Below, in pieces: positions 10,310 through 19,216 of a stretch of 64,000 nucleotides of DNA. The notes beneath the pieces are model-generated. The model was not told where the DNA came from, made no database searches, and saw nothing but the letters and a program-made list of their open reading frames with translations. Within the stretch, counting starts at the first letter, position 1; each line of letters starts with the position of its first letter. The translations under genes were made by a program, and so were the position numbers. The DNA is from Candidatus Methylopumilus universalis (GTDB lineage Bacteria > Pseudomonadota > Gammaproteobacteria > Burkholderiales > Methylophilaceae). Location of the stretch: NCBI RefSeq assembly GCF_006365315.1, contig NZ_CP040968.1, forward strand, positions 1 through 64,000, read 5' to 3'.

Positions 10310-12089
10310 GTTGGAGCGTTTTAAGGTGATCTAGCATTTGGGATGCATTCTTAAAGCCTACAATTCTAAAAGTTCGTAATTCGTTATGCTGCTTATCAAA
10401 AAATAATATGGCTGGCGGGCCGTAAAGATTGAAATGTTTTAATAAGGCTTTATGTTGAGTAGTATTTTGAGTGACGTCAACTTGAAGCAAGCTATATTCA
10501 TTAAGGTATTCTTTGACCTTTGAGTTATTGAAAGTAAGTTTTTCATATTCTTTACAAGATACGCACCAATCCGCATAAAAATCTAGCATGATCATTTTGT
10601 TATCGCGCTGATTTAGTTCGCGAGATAAATCATCAAGACTTTGAATTTGCTTAAAGGGTAAAACAGAAACGTGATTAGGTTTCGTGGTAATAGAAATATT
10701 TTCATCATCAGATATATTCATTTTTTGAAGTGTTAGTCCAAAAAGTAAAATCGAAGCAATAAGTGTTACAAAGGCCAGTAGATGAACCCAAGACATCGAT
10801 TTATATTTGAAGCGACGAACTGCAAAAAATAAATAAATAGAGAGTGCGAGCAATAAAGCGCTGTAAGCAATTTGATCCGTATTTTCAGGGAAAAGTGGGC
10901 TCATGATAAATAGGCCCATGGCAATTAATATAAAGCCAATCAGCTCTTTAATAATAATCATCCAATGACCACGCTTAGGCAGCCATTGATCAGAAAAAAT
11001 ACCAATGAGAAGAAGCGGTATGCTCATGCCAATAGAAAGTGTAAATAAAGCTAAGCCGCCTAAGACAAAATCTCTTGATTGATTGATATAGATAATTGCT
11101 CCTGCTAGAGGAGGTGCAATGCAGGGGCTTAATACAAGCGATGAAATCATTCCGATAATAAATACATTAAGATACCTACCCCCTTCTACGCGAAGGATAG
11201 ATGTCGCAATAAAATTTTCAATGAAGTGAGGTAATTTGAGAGCATATAAATCAAACATAGAAAGTGCTAAAAGAATAAAAACAACACCGAGAACAATCAT
11301 GAGCAAAGGACTTTGAATGCTTGACGTAATTAAATTGCCTGACAATCCCGCAAAAATACCTATCAAGGTATAAGTAAAAGAAACGCCACCCACATAACTG
11401 AAAGATAGAAAAAAATCTTTTAAACGCGTTTGATGAGAGGGGCGCTTATGTGAAGCAAAAATAATACTTGATAAAATAGGAATCATGGGAAGAACACAAG
11501 GCGTTAAAGAAAGCAAAAGCCCCGCAATAAAAAACCCTAACAAGATAAGACCAATATGTTGTGACTGCAATAAAAATTGCATCGTATCAACTTCAGAATT
11601 AGAGCTAGTCGCGTTTAAGGTTTTAGTTTGAATACTATCGAACTTAAATTCTTTTGAAATAGGAGCGTAACAAAGACCTTTTTGGCTGCATCCTTGATAA
11701 GTGAGGCTTATTTTTTTTGGTGGATGAGTTGGATCGAATGGAATAGAAGCATTTAAGGTGCTATGGTAAATTTCTGTTTTTCCGAAATGCGGGTCTGTTT
11801 TAATTTCTGCGGTTGGCAAAAGGATTTGATTTTGAGGAATATGATCAAATTCAACTTTTAATTTGTTGCGATAAAGATAATAGTCTTTCGCAATAAAGAA
11901 AGCTGCTTCGATAGATTGAGGATTTTTTTTGATTGTTAATTGAAAAGCTTCATCAGGCTGTAGGAAAGCATTTTTATCTTTTAAGAATAAAGATTCGTCA
12001 GCATTTGCGATGTTGATGAGTAAGCCGATAAAAAATAAACTGAACAAAATTGTTATTTTTTTTGATAAAGAAAAAATACGGCTAAACAT
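10296..12089 (-). CDS. dsbD: Thiol:disulfide interchange protein DsbD
   Basis: Moves electrons from cytoplasmic thioredoxin across the membrane to periplasmic thiol proteins. All three modules are present in 597 residues: signal peptide and alpha domain with the cysteine pair in QGCSQKGLCYAP, a central hydrophobic domain of about eight membrane segments with its redox cysteines in SLTPCVLPMIPIL and VLSPCIAPPLAG, and a C-terminal thioredoxin-like gamma domain with YADWCVSCKEYEK near residue 510. It is the first gene of a minus-strand series that continues with the overlapping tlpA-like gene. The divergent fxsA starts 144 bp away. Confidence 0.96.
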   Translation of the reverse strand: MFSRIFSLSKKITILFSLFFIGLLINIANADESLFLKDKNAFLQPDEAFQLTIKKNPQSIEAAFFIAKDYYLYRNKLKVEFDHIPQNQILLPTAEIKTDPHFGKTEIYHSTLNASIPFDPTHPPKKISLTYQGCSQKGLCYAPISKEFKFDSIQTKTLNATSSNSEVDTMQFLLQSQHIGLILLGFFIAGLLLSLTPCVLPMIPILSSIIFASHKRPSHQTRLKDFFLSFSYVGGVSFTYTLIGIFAGLSGNLITSSIQSPLLMIVLGVVFILLALSMFDLYALKLPHFIENFIATSILRVEGGRYLNVFIIGMISSLVLSPCIAPPLAGAIIYINQSRDFVLGGLALFTLSIGMSIPLLLIGIFSDQWLPKRGHWMIIIKELIGFILIAMGLFIMSPLFPENTDQIAYSALLLALSIYLFFAVRRFKYKSMSWVHLLAFVTLIASILLFGLTLQKMNISDDENISITTKPNHVSVLPFKQIQSLDDLSRELNQRDNKMIMLDFYADWCVSCKEYEKLTFNNSKVKEYLNEYSLLQVDVTQNTTQHKALLKHFNLYGPPAILFFDKQHNELRTFRIVGFKNASQMLDHLKTLQHENQ

Positions 12090-12233
12090 GAATAATGACC
12101 TTTAATTAATAAGAAGTTATTAGGTTGGAGTTAAATCATCACAAAATCGTTCCTTAAGTATGATTCAATCAAGCTCTTAAGCACAACGATCATTTATTAC
12201 ATATAATTCTAACTAAATTAATAGAATAACCTA

Positions 12234-12629
12234 ATGCGATTACTTTTTACTATTCTTTTATTATCCTTCCCAGTCATTGAGATATGGGGCATTTTTAAAC
12301 TAAGCGCTCTTTATGGGTGGTGGTTTTTTCTTTATATGATTTTAGTTACTTATCTTGGTTGGCGGTTAATCAAAGAGGAAAAACAGTTAGTTTTTGCAAA
12401 GCTAATGGGCGCTATGACTCAAGGTGGTAATCCAATTAAAGCCATGATTTGTAGTGCACGTAATTTATTTGCAGGCATCTTATTTATTATCCCTGGCGTA
12501 ATTACAGATTCCTTAGCAGTCATATTGTTGCTTATTCCTATTAAAAATAACTCTTCTCAAAATGTTCATCCATCAGAAGATGATGTGATCGAAGGTGAGT
12601 ATCGTCGTGATGATGAGCTTTTAAAATAA
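12234..12629 (+). CDS. fxsA: FxsA family membrane protein
   Basis: Cytoplasmic-membrane protein of 131 residues, shown for E. coli FxsA to affect phage T7 exclusion by F plasmid but of unknown core function. It has hydrophobic segments at about 1-22, 28-45 and 80-105, the family motif FPVIEIWGIFKL at the N-terminus, and the conserved Pro-Gly turn IPGVITDSLA. The acidic C-terminus contains VIEGEYRRDDE, a recurring end in this family. Its TAA stop overlaps the ATG of the downstream reductase (TAATG), so the two are coupled. Confidence 0.92.
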   Translation: MRLLFTILLLSFPVIEIWGIFKLSALYGWWFFLYMILVTYLGWRLIKEEKQLVFAKLMGAMTQGGNPIKAMICSARNLFAGILFIIPGVITDSLAVILLLIPIKNNSSQNVHPSEDDVIEGEYRRDDELLK

Positions 12630-13651
12630 TGAGTTACTCCATCAAGCTCTTACCAAGTGGCCACGTTTTTCAGGCTAAAGGAAGTCAAACCATCGTAGAG
12701 GCTGCTATAGATGCAGGTGTTCATCTACCTTATGGTTGTCGTAATGGCGCTTGTGGCGCATGCAAAGGTAAAATAGTTGAAGGAAAGGTACATTTAGAAG
12801 ATTATCAGTCATCCGTGATTTCAGAAGAAGAAATTAAAAATGGTATGACATTGTTTTGCAGGGCTGTGGCCATAGAAGATTTAACCATTGAAATTAAAGA
12901 GCTGGCCATTGTTAATAATATAAGACCTAAAATCTTTCCAGTACGTGTTGAAGCTTTAGAAAAGCTGACGCATGACGTAATGCTAATGAAACTAAAGCTT
13001 CCAAGTACAGACAAACTGCAATTTGTAGCAGGACAATATCTAGAGTTTTTACTTAAAGATGGAAAGAGGAGAGCATTTTCAATTGCCAGCCCTTCTCACG
13101 AGTCTTCCCTGCTTGAGATACATCTCAGACTCATCCCAGGGGGAGAGTTTACAGAATATGTATTTCAAGAAATGAAAGAAAAATCTATTTTGCGCGTGGA
13201 AGGACCCTTCGGTAATTTTTTCTTGCGTGAAGACTCTATGAAAACTATTATTTTTGTAGCTGGTGGAACGGGCTTTGCACCGATTAAGGGCATGATCGAA
13301 GAGTCCATTCAAAAAGGTATGAAGCGGCCCATCAAGCTTTATCGTGGTGCGAGAGCATTGGAAGATTTATATATGGATACGTTATGCAAAAAGTGGGCAA
13401 ACGAATTTTCGCATATTGAATATATCCCTGTGCTTTCCGAGCCTCTTCAGGAAGATGCCTGGCATGGGCGAAATGGATTAGTGCATGAAGCTGTATTAAA
13501 AGATTTTGTAAATTTAAATGACTATCAATTGTACTGCTGTGGTGCTCCGCAGATGGTAGAAGTAGCACATAAGGCATTTATTAAAGCAGGGCTGCCGGAG
13601 CATGAGTTTTATTCAGACGCGTTTACGTTTGCAGCACCCGTAAAAAAATAA
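12629..13651 (+). CDS. 2Fe-2S ferredoxin / FAD-NAD(P)H reductase fusion protein
   Basis: 340-residue electron-transfer flavoprotein. The N-terminus (1-90) is a plant-type 2Fe-2S ferredoxin domain with the cluster cysteines in GCRNGACGACKGKI and LFCRA. The remainder is a ferredoxin-NADP reductase-like module: FAD-binding RAFSIASPS near residue 145, NAD(P)-binding FVAGGTGFAPIKGMIE near residue 210, and C-terminal YCCGAPQMVE. This architecture is shared by CDP-6-deoxyglucoseen reductase (AscD), phenol hydroxylase and methane monooxygenase reductases and general flavin reductases. No oxygenase partner or sugar genes adjoin it, so the acceptor is unknown. It is translationally coupled to fxsA. Confidence 0.9.
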   Translation: MSYSIKLLPSGHVFQAKGSQTIVEAAIDAGVHLPYGCRNGACGACKGKIVEGKVHLEDYQSSVISEEEIKNGMTLFCRAVAIEDLTIEIKELAIVNNIRPKIFPVRVEALEKLTHDVMLMKLKLPSTDKLQFVAGQYLEFLLKDGKRRAFSIASPSHESSLLEIHLRLIPGGEFTEYVFQEMKEKSILRVEGPFGNFFLREDSMKTIIFVAGGTGFAPIKGMIEESIQKGMKRPIKLYRGARALEDLYMDTLCKKWANEFSHIEYIPVLSEPLQEDAWHGRNGLVHEAVLKDFVNLNDYQLYCCGAPQMVEVAHKAFIKAGLPEHEFYSDAFTFAAPVKK

Positions 13652-13660
13652 ACAGGTATA

Positions 13661-13687
13661 AAAAAAGGCGCTAAAAGCGCCTTTTTT
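13661..13687. terminator. Bidirectional intrinsic terminator
   Basis: GGCGCT (13667-13672), loop AAA, AGCGCC (13676-13681), flanked by six A on the left and six T on the right. It can terminate both the fxsA-reductase unit (plus) and the small secreted-protein gene (minus), whose stop codon is 20 bp away. Confidence 0.93.
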
Positions 13688-13706
13688 ATTGATACAGAAA
13701 AGCAAA

Positions 13707-13904
13707 TTACTTAGCAGCTTTAGCATCAGCAGCTGGTTTAGCAGCTGGAGCAGCTTTAGCATCAGCAGCTGGTTTAGCAGCTGGAGCAGCTTTAGCAGCT
13801 GGAGCAGCTTTAGCATCAGCAGCTGGTTTAGCAGCGTCGTTAGCAAATGCGTTTAATGAAAGTGCGAATAAACCTGCAACTAATGAAGCGAATAACTTAG
13901 ACAT
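13707..13904 (-). CDS. Small secreted Ala/Lys/Pro-repeat protein
   Basis: 65 residues. Residues 1-22 form a clear signal peptide (MSKLFASLVAGLFALSLNAFA) followed by a mature peptide composed almost only of Ala, Lys, Pro and Asp in imperfect 12-residue units such as KPAADAKAAPAA. The DNA shows the matching 36-bp repetition of agcagctttagcatc-like blocks. I recognise no function. A disordered, strongly cationic periplasmic peptide is what the sequence predicts. A good AAGGAAA ribosome-binding site lies before the ATG and a strong terminator follows, so it is a self-contained transcript. Another frame of the same repeats reads as Leu-rich, but it lacks a signal or ribosome-binding site. Confidence 0.75.
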   Translation of the reverse strand: MSKLFASLVAGLFALSLNAFANDAAKPAADAKAAPAAKAAPAAKPAADAKAAPAAKPAADAKAAK

Positions 13905-13920
13905 GTAATTTCCTTAAATA

Positions 13921-13941
13921 TAAAATAAAATAAAATAAAAT
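13921..13941. repeat. (TAAAA)4 pentanucleotide repeat in the leader of the small secreted-protein gene
   Basis: Four perfect TAAAA units plus a partial unit, located 17-37 bp upstream of the start codon of the Ala/Lys/Pro protein (TTTTA on the coding strand). A plausible minus-strand promoter, TTGTTA then 17 bp then TATTTT, would overlap it. Confidence 0.7.
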
Positions 13942-14112
13942 ATGTATCAAACTGTAACAATAGTGATACACATCAACCGTGTATAAATCACGATTTGCGC
14001 GAATTATACATGAGCCATAATTTTTATCTACAAAAAAACGACTGAATGATAAGGACTTAATTTTTCGGGAAAAGTTCCTTGAAGCCTAAAGAGCTTGCGA
14101 ATAAAGCACTGT

Positions 14113-14520
14113 TTAATTAAAACGACTTTTCAAAACAGCATTATAAAACTCAATCATAGATTGCTTCACAGACTCCCTAGCTAAATTAATAGTATCAAAA
14201 AATTGTGCAAGGTGTCCTAAAAGCGAAGCATAAACTTCATGATCAAAGTAAGAGTTTACGAAAAATCCAATTCCAAAAAAAATTAAAGTAATAAAAGATT
14301 GGATTATTAAATGACGGGGTAATTCTTTAATGAAAGGATTATTTCTTTTACCTATTTTCTTAAATTTAAAATTTTTAAAATGAAAAAGGTAATAACTTAA
14401 AATTTGAAATGTAGTGATTGGTAAAAGCCAAGTGTAATTAAGGTCACTTAAGCCCATTGCAAAGGACAAAATGATACTTACCAGCCATCCAAGCTTTCCA
14501 ATAAGTTTCATATGAGGCAT
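14113..14520 (-). CDS. Small membrane protein of unknown function
   Basis: 135 residues with hydrophobic segments at about 8-24, 30-48 and 72-92, and a positively charged loop (FKFKKIGKRNNPF) between the second and third, suggesting a polytopic inner-membrane protein. The C-terminal third is amphipathic (LARESVKQSMIEFYNAVL). I do not recognise a family. An alternative start at the second Met (MKLIGK) is three codons in. It lies downstream of hemD on the same strand, at the place where many proteobacteria carry hemX/hemY, but shows no visible similarity to either. Confidence 0.6.
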   Translation of the reverse strand: MPHMKLIGKLGWLVSIILSFAMGLSDLNYTWLLPITTFQILSYYLFHFKNFKFKKIGKRNNPFIKELPRHLIIQSFITLIFFGIGFFVNSYFDHEVYASLLGHLAQFFDTINLARESVKQSMIEFYNAVLKSRFN

Positions 14521-14602
14521 ATTGAATTAAAGACTTGCCAATTTAACATCTAAGTTATCTCGCACAATCCATAATGCGCAGATGTAATCGGAGGATTTGA
14601 AA

Positions 14603-15376
14603 CTAGTGATCGATTGTCTCTAAAAGCTTTTTCATCATAGACTGATCAGAAGGCTCATCCGACGAAAAAGTCATAAAAGATTCTCTCTCAAGAACATTCA
14701 CCATTCTCGGATGATTTACGATAAAAAGTACGTCCTTTAAAAAACTCATATCTTTTAAACGATTTAAACGAACAAACTCTTTACATGCCTCAGAGCTTGT
14801 AATAAGAATTGCTGAAATATGAATTTTTTCAGAGAAAGCTTTAAGTAAATCTAAATTGGTTTGCGGAAACGTGCGGGTATAACATTCTGCGTATGTAACT
14901 TCAGCACCTCGCGCTCTTAATATTTCAGCTAAAGTTTCGCGGCCGCCTTCACCCCTAAAGATTACAATTTTTTTATTCTTAATATCATTCATTTCTTTGG
15001 TGGCAAGCAAACCTTCGCTATCGAAGTTCTCATCTGGTATAAGAACATGATTTACATCAAATAATTTCAGTGCTTTTTGAGTGGAAGGACCAATTGCTGC
15101 AAACTTTGTTGATTCGGGTAACGCATGAAAGGCATGTTTGACAGCTGGCATTCCAAATTGCACTGCGTTAGAGCTAATAAAAATAGCCCAATCATAATGA
15201 TTTAATTTTAAAACGATATTTTGAAAATTTTCGTTTTGACTTTTTGATTTGATTTCAAGCAAAGGAAACTCGATAGGATGTCCTTGATGTTCATTCACTA
15301 AGGCTTTGATCTCACCTGTTTGATGAGAAGGCCGTGTAATCACAATACCAGTTTGATGGAGTTCTTTTTTACTCAT
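14603..15376 (-). CDS. hemD: Uroporphyrinogen-III synthase
   Basis: Cyclises hydroxymethylbilane with inversion of ring D to give uroporphyrinogen III, the branch point to heme and other tetrapyrroles. HemD is poorly conserved in sequence, so the call rests on the pattern of two alternating domains (VITRPSHQTGEIKALV at the start, IFISSNAVQFGMPAV near 75, FAAIGPSTQKAL, ILITSSEACKEFV near 195), 257-residue length, and the 4-bp ATGA-type overlap with hemC. No HemX or HemY follows. Confidence 0.92.
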   Translation of the reverse strand: MSKKELHQTGIVITRPSHQTGEIKALVNEHQGHPIEFPLLEIKSKSQNENFQNIVLKLNHYDWAIFISSNAVQFGMPAVKHAFHALPESTKFAAIGPSTQKALKLFDVNHVLIPDENFDSEGLLATKEMNDIKNKKIVIFRGEGGRETLAEILRARGAEVTYAECYTRTFPQTNLDLLKAFSEKIHISAILITSSEACKEFVRLNRLKDMSFLKDVLFIVNHPRMVNVLERESFMTFSSDEPSDQSMMKKLLETIDH

Positions 15377-16302
15377 ATAACAAGATTCGCTAAGATTTTA
15401 TCTGCGCCTTGATCAAGCAGTTGCTTAGCAAGTTTTTCACCAAGCTTTTCAGCATCTGCAATAGAGCCTTCAATTTTATCTTTAATCATTTCTTTCCCAT
15501 CTATAGAAGCTACAAAACCTTGAAGCTTAAGAATTTTATTTTCAATAATTGCATGTGCACCTAGAGGCACATTGCAACTGCCACCCAAAGTTCTGCTCAT
15601 AGCCCTTTCGGCTAAAACGCAATAAGCCGACTCTTGATGATGAAGTGGTTTTAATAGCTCAATAAGGTCGGAACGCACTTTTAATATTTCAATAGCAAGT
15701 GCGCCTTGCCCAACAGCAGGAATTGAATTTTCAGGAGACATATACTGCCGAATACGGTTTTTTAATTTCAGACGAATAAGCCCTGCTGCTGCCAATATAA
15801 TGCCTTGATATTGTTTTTTATCGAGCTTTTTTAAACGTGTTTGGAGATTGCCTCTTAATGGCTCAATCACAAGCTCAGGGAATCGACGTTGTAATTGACT
15901 TTGTCGGCGAAGACTTGACGTGCCCACAATACTTCCCGGCGGCAACATTTCGAGCGCACCAAAATCATTAGAAATAAATGCATCTCTTGCATCTTCTCTT
16001 TTACCAATAGCCGCAATCATAAATTCATCACTTAAATGCATAGGCAAGTCTTTAAGTGAATGCACTGCAATATCAGCTTCTTTATTTTGAAGAGCCACTT
16101 CTAATTCTTTAATAAAGAGGCCCTTGCCACCAATTTTGGAGAGAGATTTATTAAGTGTTTTATCGCCTTGAGTTGTCATGCCAAGAATAGTGACTTCTAA
16201 TCTTGGATATAAAGATACAAGTTCCGATTTGATATATTCGGCTTGCCACATTGCAAGCTCACTTTCGCGTGTCGCGATGGTTATTTGTGTAGGCTGGGTC
16301 AT
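15373..16302 (-). CDS. hemC: Porphobilinogen deaminase (hydroxymethylbilane synthase)
   Basis: Polymerises four porphobilinogens to hydroxymethylbilane. The 309-residue protein shows IATRESELAMWQA, the conserved HSLKDLPMHL segment, GTSSLRRQSQL and the dipyrromethane-cofactor attachment cysteine C243 in LGGSCNVPLGAHA. It is the first gene of a hemC-hemD pair and is divergent from argH across an 89-bp gap, a frequent betaproteobacterial layout. Confidence 0.97.
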   Translation of the reverse strand: MTQPTQITIATRESELAMWQAEYIKSELVSLYPRLEVTILGMTTQGDKTLNKSLSKIGGKGLFIKELEVALQNKEADIAVHSLKDLPMHLSDEFMIAAIGKREDARDAFISNDFGALEMLPPGSIVGTSSLRRQSQLQRRFPELVIEPLRGNLQTRLKKLDKKQYQGIILAAAGLIRLKLKNRIRQYMSPENSIPAVGQGALAIEILKVRSDLIELLKPLHHQESAYCVLAERAMSRTLGGSCNVPLGAHAIIENKILKLQGFVASIDGKEMIKDKIEGSIADAEKLGEKLAKQLLDQGADKILANLVI

Positions 16303-16391
16303 AGTTGAATTTAAAACGAATGTGCTATTTTATCATAAGCTAGGCCATTGAAAATTTAGAAAATCATAAGCTTTAGCATATACTTTCAACT

Positions 16392-17786
16392 ATGGCTAAA
16401 AAAGATATAAAAAAAGCGAATTGGTCAGGCAGATTTAATGAGCCTGTGACTGAACTCGTCAAAAGATTTACGGCTTCTATAGGCTTTGATCAAAAACTAG
16501 GTCTTTATGATATTGAAGGTTCAGTGGCACATGCTGAAATGTTAGCTGCACAGAAAATCATCACACAAAAAGATTTAAAAGCGATTCAAAGCGGATTACA
16601 AAGTATTCAAAAAGAAATTTTAGCTGGTACCTTTAAATGGTCTTTAGATTTAGAAGACGTACATTTGAATATTGAGAAAAGGTTGACTGATAAAATTGGC
16701 GAAGCAGGTAAGAAATTACATACAGGCAGATCGAGAAATGACCAGGTCGCAACTGATTTGAGATTATGGTTAAGAGCAACTATAGATCAAACGATTCAAA
16801 AAATTAAAACACTTCAGTTATCCATCGTTCAGCTAGCAGATAAGCACCAAAAAACAATTATGCCCGGATTTACTCATCTGCAAGTCGCACAGCCTGTGAC
16901 TTTTGGTCATCACTTAATGGCTTATTATGAGATGCTGCAAAGAGATCTGACAAGATTTGAAGACGCTAGAAAAAGAATGAATCAATTACCTTTGGGTGCA
17001 GCAGCACTTGCCGGGACAAGTTATCCCATCGATAGAAATAGGGTTGCTAAAAAACTGAAATTTGACGGCGTCTGTGAGAATTCACTAGATGCAGTTTCAG
17101 ATAGAGATTTTGCAATTGAATTTACTTTTGCAGCATCTTTACTTATGACCCATTTATCAAGATTTTCAGAAGAGCTCATCATGTGGTCGAGCCCCATGTT
17201 TGGATTTGTTGAAATCGCTGATGGATTTTGTACCGGATCATCCATCATGCCGCAGAAAAAAAATCCAGATGTACCTGAATTGGTGAGAGGAAAAACAGGC
17301 AGAGTCACCGGCCATTTAATGAGCCTTCTCATGCTGATGAAAGGGCAACCACTTGCTTACAATAAAGACAATCAAGAAGACAAAGAGCCTCTTTTTGATA
17401 CTGCAAATACTATTTTAGATGTGCTGACTATCTATGCAGACATGTTGAAAAGTATTTCAGTCAATGAAAAAAATATGAAGGAAGCTGCTTTAAAAGGTTA
17501 CGCGACTGCAACAGACTTAGCAGACTACCTTGTGATTAAAGGTATGGCATTTAGAGACGCGCACGAGATTGTTGCAAAAGCCGTAAACGCAGCTATTAAA
17601 AAGAAATGTGATTTATCCGAACTTAAGATAGATGAATTGAAAAAATTTAGTAAAATGATTTCAAGCGACGTATATGGCCATCTAACGCTTGAAGGTTCAA
17701 TTAAATCCAGAAATCATATTGGTGGCACATCTTTTGAGCAAGTCAAAAAATCGATTGAAAAAGCTAAAAAAAGATTAAAACAATAA
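16392..17786 (+). CDS. argH: Argininosuccinate lyase
   Basis: Last step of arginine synthesis, splitting argininosuccinate into arginine and fumarate. The 464-residue protein has all superfamily motifs: WSGRFNEPV at the N-terminus, the [16 protein letters not shown] segment near residue 115, [11 protein letters not shown] with the catalytic-base histidine near residue 160, and the signature [12 protein letters not shown] near residue 282. A TATACT hexamer ends only 7 bp before the ATG, which could mean a very short or absent 5' leader. It converges on the efflux operon with a 5-bp gap. Confidence 0.98.
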   Translation: MAKKDIKKANWSGRFNEPVTELVKRFTASIGFDQKLGLYDIEGSVAHAEMLAAQKIITQKDLKAIQSGLQSIQKEILAGTFKWSLDLEDVHLNIEKRLTDKIGEAGKKLHTGRSRNDQVATDLRLWLRATIDQTIQKIKTLQLSIVQLADKHQKTIMPGFTHLQVAQPVTFGHHLMAYYEMLQRDLTRFEDARKRMNQLPLGAAALAGTSYPIDRNRVAKKLKFDGVCENSLDAVSDRDFAIEFTFAASLLMTHLSRFSEELIMWSSPMFGFVEIADGFCTGSSIMPQKKNPDVPELVRGKTGRVTGHLMSLLMLMKGQPLAYNKDNQEDKEPLFDTANTILDVLTIYADMLKSISVNEKNMKEAALKGYATATDLADYLVIKGMAFRDAHEIVAKAVNAAIKKKCDLSELKIDELKKFSKMISSDVYGHLTLEGSIKSRNHIGGTSFEQVKKSIEKAKKRLKQ

Positions 17787-17794
17787 TTGTTTTA
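17776..17794. other. Palindrome spanning both stop codons of convergent genes
   Basis: TAAAACAA (17776-17783), TAA, TTGTTTTA (17787-17794): a perfect 8-bp inverted repeat that contains the argH stop and the stop of the convergent outer-membrane efflux gene. Its low GC makes it a weak hairpin. It is the only structured element between the two genes. Confidence 0.45.
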
Positions 17795-19216
17795 ATTATT
17801 TTCTAACTTTATAGGCCAGCCCCCACCTAAAGATTTAAATAATTCAACGCTCGCAATTAATCTTAATTGTCTTTTTTGAATGTATGAAATCGACGCATCA
17901 TTGTAAACACGCTGTGCATCTAAGTATTCTAAGTAACTTGAATAGCCAGCTTTGTAACGATTCGAAGCAATATCCATAGCTTTCTTCGCCGCATCTTGTG
18001 TGAGTTTTAAATCATTTTCTTGTTCGGTATATTCTTTTAAAGATACAAGTGCATTATTTACTTCTTTAAAAGCATTTTGTATAGAAGATTCATAATAGCT
18101 AAGCGCTTGTTTTTGTTTGGCTGTTGCTTGACTGACTCTTGCTTGAGCTCTTCCTGAGTCAAAAATCGGAAGTGTTAAGCCTAAGCCTATTCCCCATATA
18201 TCTGAACCAGTTTTATTAATATTTTTTAATTCAGCACTCTCTCTTCCAAAATTTGCCGTAAGGATAATATTTGGAAAAAGTGCTGCTTTAGCCACACCAA
18301 TATTTGCATTAGCTGCAATCATTATTTGTTCAGCTTCTTTTATATCTGGCCTTGATTCCAATAGCGATGAGGGCATATTAGCTGGCGGTATTGGAGGCGT
18401 GACCAAAGCATCTATTCTATTTTCAGGAATATTTAAATTCATATCGCCTGATAAAAGAATAAGCTGATTAGAAACGACTTCACGTTGACGAATAAGATCG
18501 CTCAGTTGAGCAGATAAATTATTAAAAGCCGCCTCAGCTTGATGAAGATCGAGCGCAGATATAAGTCCGCTCTCTAAGCGCTTTTTAGTGAGCTCTAAAT
18601 TTTCCTTACGGTATCCAACGTTATCTTTTAGAGCCAATATTTGTGAATCAATACTCCTTAATAATAAATAATTACTTGCAAGCGTGCTTTGTAAGCTTAA
18701 TACAACAGTGTCTTTTGAATATTGAGATGCAATATATTCTGCCCGAGCCGATTCTTTTGCTCGACGTAATCTTCCCCAAAAATCTAGCTCAAATGATGTG
18801 CCAAGTTGAATATTGAAATTTTTACGAAAAGGTTTTACAAAATTTGAGGGCACAATACCATTTTCAGTGGCTTTAGTCCGATTGCCCTGCGACGTTAAAT
18901 CTATCGATGGTATTAAAGCTGCACCTATTTGTTGTAGGTATGCATCAGCTTCTTCCAATCGCGCAATCGCAGCATTAATATCAACATTTTTCTTTAATGC
19001 TTTGTCCATCAACTCATCAAGCGCTGGGTCTTGATAAAATTTCCACCACATACTTAAATCTGTCACTTCATTGTCTTTATTTATTTCTTGGTGATAAGTG
19101 TTGGGCAAATTAATTTCTGGGCGCTTGTAATCCGGGCCGACTAAAGTACAGCTCATCAGACTAAAAGATAAACAAAGGAAAATAAATCGCATTTTCATTT
19201 TATTTTTTATCCTCAT
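17792..19216 (-). CDS. RND efflux outer-membrane channel (NodT/OprM family)
   Basis: TolC-type outer-membrane lipoprotein that forms the exit duct of a tripartite pump. The 474-residue protein begins with a lipoprotein signal (FLCLSFSLMSCTLVGPDYKRP, lipobox LMSC with Cys near residue 23) and the GPDYKRPEINLP motif typical of NodT/OprM proteins. Two TolC-type repeats with long coiled-coil helices follow, including LDLHQAEAAFNNLSAQLSDL and ESRPDIKEAEQ. Its start overlaps the pump gene stop by 17 bp, so it is the third gene of the mfp-RND-OMF operon. Confidence 0.94.
   Translation of the reverse strand: MRIKNKMKMRFIFLCLSFSLMSCTLVGPDYKRPEINLPNTYHQEINKDNEVTDLSMWWKFYQDPALDELMDKALKKNVDINAAIARLEEADAYLQQIGAALIPSIDLTSQGNRTKATENGIVPSNFVKPFRKNFNIQLGTSFELDFWGRLRRAKESARAEYIASQYSKDTVVLSLQSTLASNYLLLRSIDSQILALKDNVGYRKENLELTKKRLESGLISALDLHQAEAAFNNLSAQLSDLIRQREVVSNQLILLSGDMNLNIPENRIDALVTPPIPPANMPSSLLESRPDIKEAEQIMIAANANIGVAKAALFPNIILTANFGRESAELKNINKTGSDIWGIGLGLTLPIFDSGRAQARVSQATAKQKQALSYYESSIQNAFKEVNNALVSLKEYTEQENDLKLTQDAAKKAMDIASNRYKAGYSSYLEYLDAQRVYNDASISYIQKRQLRLIASVELFKSLGGGWPIKLENN

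Noticed and set aside
13613-13846. Leu-rich 77-codon frame overlapping the Ala/Lys/Pro gene
   Set aside because: It reads the same 36-bp repeats in another frame, has no ribosome-binding site, and runs through the terminator into the reductase gene; the frame with signal peptide is preferred.
16348-16391. Promoter giving a leaderless argH mRNA
   Set aside because: TATACT at 16379-16384 is a fair -10, but the -35 candidate (TTAGAA) is weak; recorded in the argH entry but not claimed as a feature.
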